NCBI GenBank assembly: GCA_046351595.1
Contig: JAXLYE010000009.1
Coordinates: 553,740 to 617,739, forward strand
Direction of reading: 5' to 3'
DNA length: 64,000 nucleotides
Source: JAXLYE01 sp046351595
GTDB lineage: Bacteria; Myxococcota_A; Polyangia; Palsa-1104; JAEUJZ01
Positions 1-7,228 of the stretch are shown in pieces. A program made the position numbers and the translations under genes. Below the pieces are notes generated by a model, which was not told where the DNA came from, did not search any database, and saw only the letters and a program-made list of their open reading frames with translations. Numbering within the stretch: the first letter of the stretch is position 1; the number at the start of each line of letters is the position of its first letter.

Positions 1-1
1 G

Positions 2-1480
2 CCGGGCGGCAAGAAGCCGGCGATGCCGGGCATGGCCGGCTCGGTCCAGGCCGCGATGAAGGGCAAGCCCGCGCCCGCCGCCGAGGCGAAGCCGCAGCCG
101 GCCGCCAAGGCCGGGCGCGACGTCGAGCCGCTGCGCCCGTCGGCCCGCGCGGAGGCCGGCGGCGCCAAGGACAGCCCGAGCGGCGGCCAGACGCTCCTGT
201 TCAAGCGCGGCCCGTCCAGCCCGCCGCCCGCCGCGGCCGACCACGGCGACGAGGACAACGACGAGACCCGCCGCATCCTGCAGCAGGAGATCGACGGCGA
301 CGAAACCCGCCGCATCCCGCCGGACGCGCGGCGCGGCACGAAGCGAGATCCCGTCGAGGACGCGCTGCTGCGCAACGATCCGGTGCCGCGCTCGATCCAG
401 GACGCGGCGCGCGGCAGCGGACCGGCGCGGCTCGCGGACTCGCGCTCGACGGAGTTCATCACTGACGCGCACCCGACCACGGGCGGCCGGCGCACCGGCG
501 TCATCCTGGCCGTGGTCGGCGTGCTCGGGCTCGGCCTGTGGTACCTGATGCGATCGCCCGAGCCGAACACCGGATCGGGCCAGACGGCGACGGGCCAGAC
601 GGCGACGGGCCAGACGGCGACGGGCCAGACCGCAACCGGCCAGACCGCAACCGGCCAGACCGCGACCGGCCAGACCGGCAGCGCGGGCACGGCCGAGCCC
701 AGCGGCCAGGGCAGCGCGGGCACGGCGCCCAAGCCCATCGTCGAGCCGGTGGTGCGGCCGGTCGCCGAGCCGCTGACGCCGCCGTCGACCCCGCCGACCG
801 CTGATCCGAAGAAGGCGGCCGCCGCGACGGCACCGGCGAGCGCTGGCAAGCCCGAGCCGACCGCTGCGCCGCCGAGCTCTCCGTCGACCGCGCCGACCGC
901 GGCGCCCGCGCCGACCGCGCCGAACGGGCAGGCCGCGGCACCGGCCGCCAAGCCGCCGACGCCGGCACCGGCCGAGGCGTCGAAGCCGGCCGCCACGGCC
1001 AGCGCCGCGCCGGCCGCGAGCGGCGACGCGGCCAAGCCGACCATGACGCTCGACGAGCTGCGCAATTACATCGACGGCGAGGTGCCCAAGTCGTTCGACG
1101 GGCAGATCGAGCTCGCCAACCGCCTGTTCGAGCGCAACAAGTACGACCAGTCCAAGATGATGTACGAGTACCTGCTGACCTACGCCAGCAGCGTGCCGGC
1201 CGTGCACAAGGGCCTGGGCGACATCGCCTTCGAGCGCAACCAGGGCGACGAGGCGCTCAAGCACTACAACGCGGCGCTCGAGCGGCGCCCGTCATACTCG
1301 GCCGCGGTGTTCGGGCTCGCCAAGACCTATCACCTGCGCAAAAACGACAAGGACAAGGCGCTGCAGAACTATACGAAGTACCTGGAGATGAACCCCAAGG
1401 GCGCGGCCGCGACGCTCGCCCGTGAGGCCATCACCAAGCTCGGCGGCACGCCTCCTGCCGCTCCCGCCGCTACTCCCTGA
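2..1480 (+). CDS. TPR-containing single-pass membrane protein, 5' partial
   Basis: The frame is open back to the first base, so the true start probably lies outside the window; the first ATG in view is at 23. Counting from that ATG, residues 1-155 are an acidic/Pro-Ala cytoplasmic-type region with a repeated DETRRI motif, residues 158-176 are one hydrophobic segment, and residues 186-218 are six GQTAT pentapeptides. A long Pro/Ala/Thr linker follows, and residues about 345-470 form two to three TPR units (pattern AVHKGLGDIAFERNQGDEAL). I infer an anchored scaffold whose TPR domain is held off the membrane by a disordered linker. No enzymatic motif is visible. It converges on the next gene across a hairpin. 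Confidence 0.85.
   Translation, partial: PGGKKPAMPGMAGSVQAAMKGKPAPAAEAKPQPAAKAGRDVEPLRPSARAEAGGAKDSPSGGQTLLFKRGPSSPPPAAADHGDEDNDETRRILQQEIDGDETRRIPPDARRGTKRDPVEDALLRNDPVPRSIQDAARGSGPARLADSRSTEFITDAHPTTGGRRTGVILAVVGVLGLGLWYLMRSPEPNTGSGQTATGQTATGQTATGQTATGQTATGQTATGQTGSAGTAEPSGQGSAGTAPKPIVEPVVRPVAEPLTPPSTPPTADPKKAAAATAPASAGKPEPTAAPPSSPSTAPTAAPAPTAPNGQAAAPAAKPPTPAPAEASKPAATASAAPAASGDAAKPTMTLDELRNYIDGEVPKSFDGQIELANRLFERNKYDQSKMMYEYLLTYASSVPAVHKGLGDIAFERNQGDEALKHYNAALERRPSYSAAVFGLAKTYHLRKNDKDKALQNYTKYLEMNPKGAAATLAREAITKLGGTPPAAPAATP
578..676 (+). repeat. 15-bp tandem repeat encoding GQTAT
   Basis: About six and a half copies of a 15-bp unit (gggccagacggcgac and variants) lie in frame just after the transmembrane segment of the first gene and encode GQTAT pentapeptides. 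The first copies use gcg and the later ones gca or gcg with acc, so the array has begun to diverge. Confidence 0.85.
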
Positions 1481-1483
1481 CGC

Positions 1484-1504
1484 CGGGGCACACGCCGTGC
1501 CCCG
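1484..1504. terminator. Inverted repeat between convergent genes
   Basis: A perfect 8-bp stem (CGGGGCAC/GTGCCCCG) with a 5-nt loop fills the 39-bp gap between two convergent genes. There is no T tract, so intrinsic termination is not certain, but the position suits a bidirectional transcription barrier. Confidence 0.5.
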
Positions 1505-1519
1505 ACTCCCCCCAATCCG

Positions 1520-2971
1520 CTAGAAGCGGCCGGACAGCGCGACGCCCTGCACGTCCCCGGTGGCGTAGGGCGTAAGGCGCAGGCTCTGGACGTTGACGCT
1601 GCCGGCGCTGCCGACCGCGGCCCCGGGACGCACGGCGACGCGGCGCTTGCCGTAGCCCGAGACGAAGAGCGAGAAGCCGACGAGCTGCGTGATGCCGTCG
1701 GCGACGATCCAGGGCACCGAGTAGTTCACCGCGGCGTCGCTGCGGTTGAGCGAGACCATCGGCAGCCAGATGCCGCTGATGAACGGCCCGAGCACCGGCA
1801 CCATCAGCGTGTAGTGCACGGCGCGGGCCGTCCGGTCGTCGGCGCGCTCGGCGAAGGGGCGGAAGCGCTCGGCGTCGAGCGGGCCGAAGATCAGCGCCGG
1901 CACCCACGCCGTCAGCCACATCGCCAGGCCCGCGCCCCACATGCCGTCGTTGCGCCGCTCCTCGTAGCGCGGCAAGAGCGCCGACGGGTACGCCGCGCCC
2001 GGATCGGGATAGCGCAGCAGCTGCCCCATCACCAGCGGCACGTCCGCCTCGGGCACGCCGCCGGCGCGCAGGGCGTTGGGGACGAAGTCGAGGTAGCACG
2101 AGCGCGCGCTGTCGGCGCGTCCGTCCTGCTGCTGCTTCAGGCAGTACTCGTAGCTGGCGCCAAGCCCCGAGGACGCAGCCGGGACCGTCGGTGCGGTCGC
2201 GACTGCGGGCGCGAGCGGCGCGGCGTCTGGGAGCGGAACCGGCGCGGGCGGCGGGCTGAGCGCGGCGCTGCTCGGAACCGGCGCGGGCGGCGCGGGCAGC
2301 ATCGCGTCGACGGTCGCGGGCCGGCTGCTCGTCGGTGGCGGGGCCAGCGGGCTCGCGGCCGGGGGCGCTGGGGTGTTCGGTGTCGCGCTGACGCGGCCCG
2401 TCGCCGTCGCGCTGCCGCCGGGCGCCGCGGTCGGGCTCGCGGCCGGTGACGCAGCTGACCGGGGCGCGGGCGGCGCGCTCGCCGTCGCGGGCGCCGCGAT
2501 CGTCGAGGCTGTCGGCGCTGGGGGGGTCGTCGAAGCGCTCGCGGGCGGCGCGGACGGCGCGGACGCCGGGGCCACTGCCGTCGCCGCGCCCGGTGCGGTC
2601 GGCGCGGGCAGCGGGCCGGCGCCGGCGCGGCGCGCATCGGCCAGGCACTGCTCGGCGTAGCCGCGGTAGACCGGATCCGGCGCCTCGGCCTTGTCGAGGA
2701 AGCCCTGGCACGCCTGCTGCGCCTCGCGCGGGCGCCCGAGCTTGAGGTACGTCTGGCCCATGCGGATCAGGTACTCGGGCTTCTTGGTCTCGGCGAAGCC
2801 GCTGCTGAACAGGGTCAGCGCCAGCTCGTAGCGCCCCTCGCTGAAGGCCTGCTGGGCGCGGCGGTGGCTGTCGGCCTCTTCGGCGCGCGCGCGCGTCGGA
2901 CCCCCGAGCAGCGTCGAGATCGCGGTCAGTCCGAGTCCCAGTCCGAGTCGAAGCGGTCGCGGTTTTCGCAT
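1520..2971 (-). CDS. Exported TPR protein with C-terminal membrane segments
   Basis: The frame is open far upstream, but the ATG at 2971 is chosen because it is followed at once by a signal peptide (residues 1-30, LGLGLGLTAISTLLGG core ending ARA). That gives 483 aa. Residues 33-115 form a TPR pair (RRAQQAFSEGRYELALTLF). Residues 117-260 are Pro/Ala/Ser linker. The C-terminal 220 residues hold hydrophobic stretches around 'AGLAMWLTAWVPALIFGPL' and 'PVLGPFISGIWLPMVSL' and no motif I recognise. The same plan (signal peptide, TPR, Ala/Pro linker, membrane end) recurs in the gene at 20716-21420, so the two may belong to one myxobacterial family. Its function is unknown. Confidence 0.8.
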   Translation of the reverse strand: MRKPRPLRLGLGLGLTAISTLLGGPTRARAEEADSHRRAQQAFSEGRYELALTLFSSGFAETKKPEYLIRMGQTYLKLGRPREAQQACQGFLDKAEAPDPVYRGYAEQCLADARRAGAGPLPAPTAPGAATAVAPASAPSAPPASASTTPPAPTASTIAAPATASAPPAPRSAASPAASPTAAPGGSATATGRVSATPNTPAPPAASPLAPPPTSSRPATVDAMLPAPPAPVPSSAALSPPPAPVPLPDAAPLAPAVATAPTVPAASSGLGASYEYCLKQQQDGRADSARSCYLDFVPNALRAGGVPEADVPLVMGQLLRYPDPGAAYPSALLPRYEERRNDGMWGAGLAMWLTAWVPALIFGPLDAERFRPFAERADDRTARAVHYTLMVPVLGPFISGIWLPMVSLNRSDAAVNYSVPWIVADGITQLVGFSLFVSGYGKRRVAVRPGAAVGSAGSVNVQSLRLTPYATGDVQGVALSGRF

Positions 2972-3081
2972 GGTGGGCTCCTGTCGGCGCAACCTTGCCC
3001 TTGGGGCCCGGACAAAAGCAAGCGCGCGAGCGTGGTAGCTTGGGCGGCACGGCGAACTTGCCGTACTACGACTCATCGACT

Positions 3082-3088
3082 GGAGGAG
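3082..3088 (+). promoter_or_regulatory. Ribosome binding site for the cysteine-rich lipoprotein
   Basis: GGAGGAG ends 3 nt before the ATG at 3092. It decides the start over upstream ATGs in the same frame. Confidence 0.7.
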
Positions 3089-3091
3089 CTT

Positions 3092-4039
3092 ATGACCCAC
3101 GCTCGACGCTCTTATCGCTGTGCCCACGCCTTCCTGCTCGCGCTGCTGGTGCCGGCCTGTCTCAGCCTCGCCGGCTGCGGCAGCGTCTCGCCCGAGGCCG
3201 CGTGCACGAGCGGCTCGGAGTCCTACTGCGCCTGGCTCGGCCGCTGCATCCCGGTGAGCCTCAACGTCGTGTGGGGCGACACCGCCACCTGCGTCGCGCG
3301 CCTGAAGCTGTCGTGCATGGATCAGTTCCTGACCGGCAGCAACGCCAAGTCCGACGACATCGTCGCCTGCGGCAAGGCCATCGAGGCCCAGAGCTGCGAC
3401 GCGCCGACCGTGGATCAGGTCAGCGCCTGCCAGCCCAAGCCCGGCACCCGCGCCAGCGGCGCCGCCTGCGGCAGCGACTGGCAGTGCCAGACCACGTACT
3501 GCAAGAAGAGCGGCGGACAGACCTGCGGCACCTGCGCGGTCCGCGCCAAGGTCGGCGAGATCTGCGACGGCGGCTGCGAGCCCGGCCTGACCTGCACCCA
3601 GACCTCGCTGACCGAGCGGCGCTGCGTCGTGCCCGGCGGCGTCGGCGCCAGCTGCCTGACCGCGATGGTCTGTCAGAGCCCGCTCGTCTGCGAGAGCGGC
3701 GTCTGCACGCAGCCGACGTACCTCGGCGCGGGCATGGCGTGCGACCCGGCGCGCTCGAAGTGCGACGCGCGCCAGGGCCTGTACTGCAACAGCATGACGC
3801 GCGTCTGCGCCCAGGTGAAGTACGCCAAGCCCGGCGAGATGTGCGGCACGCAGGCCGACGGCACGCTCACGGTCTGCAGCGGCGGCTCGACCTGCCCGTC
3901 GTTCGGCACCAGCAAGGTCTGCGTCGCCCCGGCGATGGACGGCGCGGCCTGCAACCCGGCCATGAACGTCGGCTGCACCAGCCCCGCCTCGTGCAGCAGC
4001 GGGGTCTGCAAGCTGCCCGACACCGCCGCCTGCAACTGA
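3092..4039 (+). CDS. Dickkopf-type cysteine-rich lipoprotein
   Basis: A 315-aa protein starting after a good GGAGGAG site. Residues 1-28 are a lipoprotein signal with lipobox LAGC. The mature part is dominated by evenly spaced cysteines in repeated short modules of the type GxxCxxxxxCxxxxC (for example ACGSDWQCQTTYCKK, VCQSPLVCESGVC, KCDARQGLYC). This is the pattern annotated as Dickkopf N-terminal cysteine-rich domain in myxobacterial surface proteins. The cysteines very likely form disulfides outside the cytoplasm; the ligand is unknown. The IS element lies 48 bp beyond its stop codon. It is divergent from the TPR gene at 1520-2971 with a 120-bp shared promoter gap. Confidence 0.85.
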   Translation: MTHARRSYRCAHAFLLALLVPACLSLAGCGSVSPEAACTSGSESYCAWLGRCIPVSLNVVWGDTATCVARLKLSCMDQFLTGSNAKSDDIVACGKAIEAQSCDAPTVDQVSACQPKPGTRASGAACGSDWQCQTTYCKKSGGQTCGTCAVRAKVGEICDGGCEPGLTCTQTSLTERRCVVPGGVGASCLTAMVCQSPLVCESGVCTQPTYLGAGMACDPARSKCDARQGLYCNSMTRVCAQVKYAKPGEMCGTQADGTLTVCSGGSTCPSFGTSKVCVAPAMDGAACNPAMNVGCTSPASCSSGVCKLPDTAACN

Positions 4040-4077
4040 GCGCGCGGGGCCGGCGACCGGAGCGTGCGGCCCGACAG

Positions 4078-4087
4078 AGCCTAGGCC
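4078..4087. repeat. Left target-site duplication of the IS element
   Basis: AGCCTAGGCC directly abuts the left terminal repeat and is repeated without change at 5511-5520. Ten bp is within the range made by IS4-family transposases. Confidence 0.95.
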
Positions 4088-4100
4088 CAATACCGTTTAG
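4088..4100 (+). repeat. IS left terminal inverted repeat
   Basis: CAATACCGTTTAG is the reverse complement of 5498-5510. After one mismatch (A against T) three further bases pair. Confidence 0.93.
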
Positions 4101-5433
4101 ATAACGTGATGCCGTCGCTGCTTCTTGGGGAAGTTGCTCATCTTGAGCTTGACCTCGCGGCGGTTTACACGAGGGCGGCGAGGCGGTAACAGGAGCTGCT
4201 TGAGGTTGCGCTCCATCTCGCTCATCAGGCCGTAGATGGTTCCCGGCGGCGTGAGCCAGGCGCTGGACCAGACGTTGCCGATCAGCAGCGCGGCGCACCG
4301 GAAGCTCAGTCCGCGGGCCGGCACGCCGTGCTCGTGCGCCACCTTGAGCATCTGCAGCCGCACCAGATTGTACAGCGTCAGAAGACCCCAGGCCTCCTGA
4401 CGGACCCGCTCCGGAGTCCGTGAGCGTAGCTGCGCTCCGGCGCTGTGCAGAAGGTGCGTCTTGATCTCGTCCAGCCCCAGCTCCACTTCCCATCTCTCGT
4501 GGTAGTGCGCGATCAGCTCCGGGGCCGGGAAGTGCTCGGGCGAGAGCAACGAGGTCAGCAGCGTCTGCGGCGGATAGCCGGGCCACTGGTAGTGAATGGC
4601 TCGGGCCACAAGCTGCGGGGGCAGCTGCGGGTCTGCGCTCTTGGGGCGAGGCAGCGTCACCAGCTCGTCGCCGGGGCCCAGCGTCTTGACGTGGTGACAG
4701 CGGACGTTGCGCTTCTTGCGTGTCATCCAGAATCGCCGTCCTCCCTGCGCACGGATCCGAGCCAGCGCTTCGTAGCCGCATAGCCCCATGTCGATCAGAA
4801 GCAGCGAGTCCGGGGGAAGATGCTCCAGAAGAGGCCGGGCCAGCGTCGGCTCTCCCACACTAAAGGGTCCCATCTGAGCGCGCAGCGCAAGTGAGAATGG
4901 GTGTCTAACATCGTCAGGATACGCAGCAGCGGGAAGGCGCCCAGGCTGCGGCCACTTTTGGGAATCCCAAAGGACTCAGCATTGTCGAAGGAATCCGGCA
5001 CGCGCAGCGTCGAGCCGTCCATCGCAAGGGTGCGCAGGCCGTGAAACAGCTGGTCGGTCTCGCCCTGGCGAGCCCAGTGCTCGGCGGTGAGCTCGAACAG
5101 AGTCTGCAGCGGAGCCTCGCCCAGGCGGTCCCGAGCCTGCACGATCGCTCCGGCGGTGGGGGGCTGATCCAGCGGCGTGCCGGGATTGGCGCCGTACAGA
5201 CGCAGATGACTCAGGACGGCGGCGAGGCTGCGGTCGGCAAACAGGGCCATGCCCAGGATGAGCCAGACCACTTGCTGCGCCGGCAGGCGGCGACGGCGAA
5301 TGGAGACCGTGCCGGTCTGCTCAAGGGCCTGCTGGATCCAGGCGGGGTCGATGTGCTGGGTGATGGTGTCGAGGCTGGGACGAGGCGGCAGACCCAGCTG
5401 TGCGAAGTCACTGAGAGCAGCTTGGATGAGCAT
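4097..5433 (-). pseudogene. IS4-family transposase, frameshifted
   Basis: Two minus-strand frames together make one IS4-type transposase of about 444 aa. The first (5433-4795) has the IS4 N-terminal region (LPPRPSLDTITQHID, WLILGMALFADRSL) and the first catalytic Asp in LAMDGSTLRV. The second (4873-4097) has the second Asp in SLLLIDMG and an exact Y-(2)-R-(3)-E-(6)-K signature (YHERWEVELGLDEIK). The frame changes near 4875, between CALR and MGPF, and a one-base shift restores continuity. I see no A-rich or other slippery heptamer there, so I read this as an inactivating indel (or a sequencing error) rather than programmed frameshifting. All three catalytic acidic residues survive. Confidence 0.9.
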
Positions 5434-5497
5434 GGTCCTGGAGGCTCCTGATCGGAGCCTCTATAGACCCGCCTCGGCGACGGGGCCAGCGGCTTAA

Positions 5498-5510
5498 CTA
5501 AACGGTATTG
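5498..5510 (-). repeat. IS right terminal inverted repeat
   Basis: CTAAACGGTATTG is the reverse complement of the left end at 4088-4100. Confidence 0.93.
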
Positions 5511-5520
5511 AGCCTAGGCC
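5511..5520. repeat. Right target-site duplication of the IS element
   Basis: AGCCTAGGCC is identical to 4078-4087. Bases 5514-5516 are the stop codon of the adjacent minus-strand gene. Confidence 0.95.
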
Positions 5521-6044
5521 GCCGCTCCGGTCAGCGCCGCCAGCTTGTCGAGCGCGGCCTGGATCGCGTCGCGCCCGACCACCGGCTTGACGTTGTCCGT
5601 GCACTGATCCAGATCGTCGATGTACTCCTGCGTGCCGCCGGCGGTGGTCGCGGTCACCGTCAGCAGCGGCGCGTCGGCGGCGCAGGACATGGTGCGGGCC
5701 AGGATCTTGATGCGGTCGAGCACCCCGCGCAGCTCGCTCAGCTGCGCCGCGCTGAGCACCTTCTGTCCGCTCTGGATCTTGTACGGCGTCATGTTGTCGC
5801 CGACGCAGATGCGGTAGTCGACGGTGCTGGTCGCCAGCGTCACCGTGTACGCGCGCGCCCCGGGCAGGCAGCTCGAGCCCGCGGGCGGCTGCGGGATGAA
5901 GCCGCCGCCCTTGTTCTCGACGATCACGGTGCGCGTGCTCGAGGTGACGACGGCCGAGCCGGTCGAGGTCGGCGGCGGCGCGTTCGGATCGTCCGAGCCG
6001 CAGCCGAACAGGGAGAGCGCGAGCACAAGAGCGTAGGGACGCAT
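5514..6044 (-). CDS. Hypothetical lipoprotein (176 aa)
   Basis: A short signal peptide ends in lipobox LFGC (Cys15), followed by a Ser/Pro/Thr-rich tether. The mature domain (about residues 40-176) has no motif I recognise; three spaced cysteines (SSCLPGA, RICVG, MSCAADA) could form a disulfide. GGAGGT lies upstream of the ATG. Its stop codon is inside the duplicated target of the neighbouring IS. It is divergent from the deacetylase gene across a 216-bp gap, and the two start regions are exact inverted copies of each other over 14 bp. Confidence 0.75.
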   Translation of the reverse strand: MRPYALVLALSLFGCGSDDPNAPPPTSTGSAVVTSSTRTVIVENKGGGFIPQPPAGSSCLPGARAYTVTLATSTVDYRICVGDNMTPYKIQSGQKVLSAAQLSELRGVLDRIKILARTMSCAADAPLLTVTATTAGGTQEYIDDLDQCTDNVKPVVGRDAIQAALDKLAALTGAAA

Positions 6045-6264
6045 GGGGACCTCCTCGGTAATTACTCGTTAGTCCAATGTCCTTCCGGATCCAGAGCTCG
6101 ACCGGAGCCCGTATCGGAAGGATGAAGAACACGTAACACACTCTGCCGTCCACTGCTGACGGCTCGTCGGTGCAGCCGGCTCATCCGGGCGCTGCGGATT
6201 CTCTCCGGGTTGCGCGGCGCAGAGCCGCAGACTCCGGATATAGTCCGCGCGGAGGTCCCCATGC
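6041..6264. repeat. 14-bp perfect inverted repeat spanning a divergent promoter
   Basis: GCATGGGGACCTCC (6041-6054) and GGAGGTCCCCATGC (6251-6264) are exact reverse complements. Each covers the ribosome binding site and start codon of one divergent gene. Between them lie about 196 bp that must hold both promoters. Confidence 0.8.
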
Positions 6265-7214
6265 ATTGCGCTTCCTCGTCGCGGAGTGTCCACTCCTGGG
6301 TTCGTCACGTGGCGCTGTCCGTGCTGCTTCCGGTGCTGGCGAGCGGCTGCCCGGCGCCGTCCGCGGACCCGAGACAAGACCTGGGCGTCGACGCTGCGCC
6401 GGCTCCGGATCTGGGGCTCGTGTTGGATCAAGGGGCGGCCGCGGACCTGCTGGCGGCGCCGGATCTGTGGAACCCCAAGGCCGCGGTCAGGATCGAGAGC
6501 GGCGCCATCGTGCGCGGCCCGCGTGATCAGAAGGTGCTGGCGGTGATGTACACCGGCGGCGACTACGCCGACGGCGGCCCCACCATCCTCGGCGAGCTCG
6601 CGCGGCGCGGCATCAAGGCCTCGTTCTTCTTCACCGGCGACTTTCTGCGCCGCGCCGAGTACAAGTCCCTGATCGAGCGCATCCGCGACGAGGGCCACTA
6701 CCTCGGCGCGCACTCCGACAAGCACCTTTTGTACGCCTCGGACGACAGCCCGCCGAAGCTGCTGGTGACGCGCGCCGAGTTTGACGAAGACGTCACGCGC
6801 AACCTGATCGAGCTCGAGCGCTTCGGCATCCCGCGCAGCGCCGCGCCGATCTTCCTGCCGCCGTTCGAGCAGTACACGCCCGAGATCGCGGCATGGACAC
6901 GCGCGCGCGGCATGCTGCTCATCAACTACTCCGAGGGCACGAAGTCGAACGCGGACTACCTCGAGGACACGGCGCCGAGCTTCATCTCGGCCGAGGCCAT
7001 CGTGAAGAGCATCCTCGCGCAGGAGGAGCGGGCGCGCGACGACGGACTGCGCGGCTTCCTGCTGCTCATGCACCTGGGCGTCGGTCCGGATCGCACGCGC
7101 GACCGCCTGTACGACCGGCTCGGCGCGCTGCTCGACGAGCTGGCCCGGCGCGGCTACCGCTTCGCGCGCGTCGACGAGCTGTTGCCGATGGCGACCTGGC
7201 CGCCGGCGCCCTGA
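6261..7214 (+). CDS. Polysaccharide deacetylase-family lipoprotein
   Basis: A 317-aa protein; the ATG at 6261 follows GGAGG. Its N-terminal hydrophobic segment ends LASGC, a lipobox. The NodB-homology fold is seen from about residue 85: a first motif YTGGDYADGGPTIL, then KASFFFTGDFLR, and the metal-binding HSDKH in GHYLGAHSDKHLLY. The usual TFDDGP opening is replaced by YTGGDYADGG, a pattern I associate with a divergent carbohydrate esterase 4-like branch. The substrate is probably an extracytoplasmic polysaccharide or peptidoglycan N-acetyl group; this is inference. It ends 14 bp from the convergent Ig-like gene. Confidence 0.82.
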   Translation: MHCASSSRSVHSWVRHVALSVLLPVLASGCPAPSADPRQDLGVDAAPAPDLGLVLDQGAAADLLAAPDLWNPKAAVRIESGAIVRGPRDQKVLAVMYTGGDYADGGPTILGELARRGIKASFFFTGDFLRRAEYKSLIERIRDEGHYLGAHSDKHLLYASDDSPPKLLVTRAEFDEDVTRNLIELERFGIPRSAAPIFLPPFEQYTPEIAAWTRARGMLLINYSEGTKSNADYLEDTAPSFISAEAIVKSILAQEERARDDGLRGFLLLMHLGVGPDRTRDRLYDRLGALLDELARRGYRFARVDELLPMATWPPAP

Positions 7215-7228
7215 CGGTCCGGCTCGCG

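Larger units (their letters stand above)
4088..5510 (-). mobile_element. IS4-family insertion sequence (1,423 bp)
   Basis: The element is bounded by terminal inverted repeats beginning CAATACCGTTTAG: 13 bp are identical, and 16 of the first 17 match. A perfect 10-bp target duplication flanks it. It contains one transposase, read on the minus strand, with the DDE and YREK signatures of the IS4 family. It landed between two convergent lipoprotein genes, and the right copy of the duplicated target carries the stop codon of the gene at 5514-6044, so neither neighbour lost coding sequence. The intact repeats and duplication suggest recent insertion. The exact IS name would need a database match. 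Confidence 0.95.

Noticed and set aside
2972..4090. Upstream extension of the TPR gene frame to 4090
   Set aside because: It would overlap the cysteine-rich lipoprotein antisense, and the signal peptide sits right after the ATG at 2971.
4795..4873. Programmed -1 frameshift in the transposase
   Set aside because: No slippery heptamer or downstream structure could be seen near the switch; a simple indel is the more economical reading, pending comparison with other copies.
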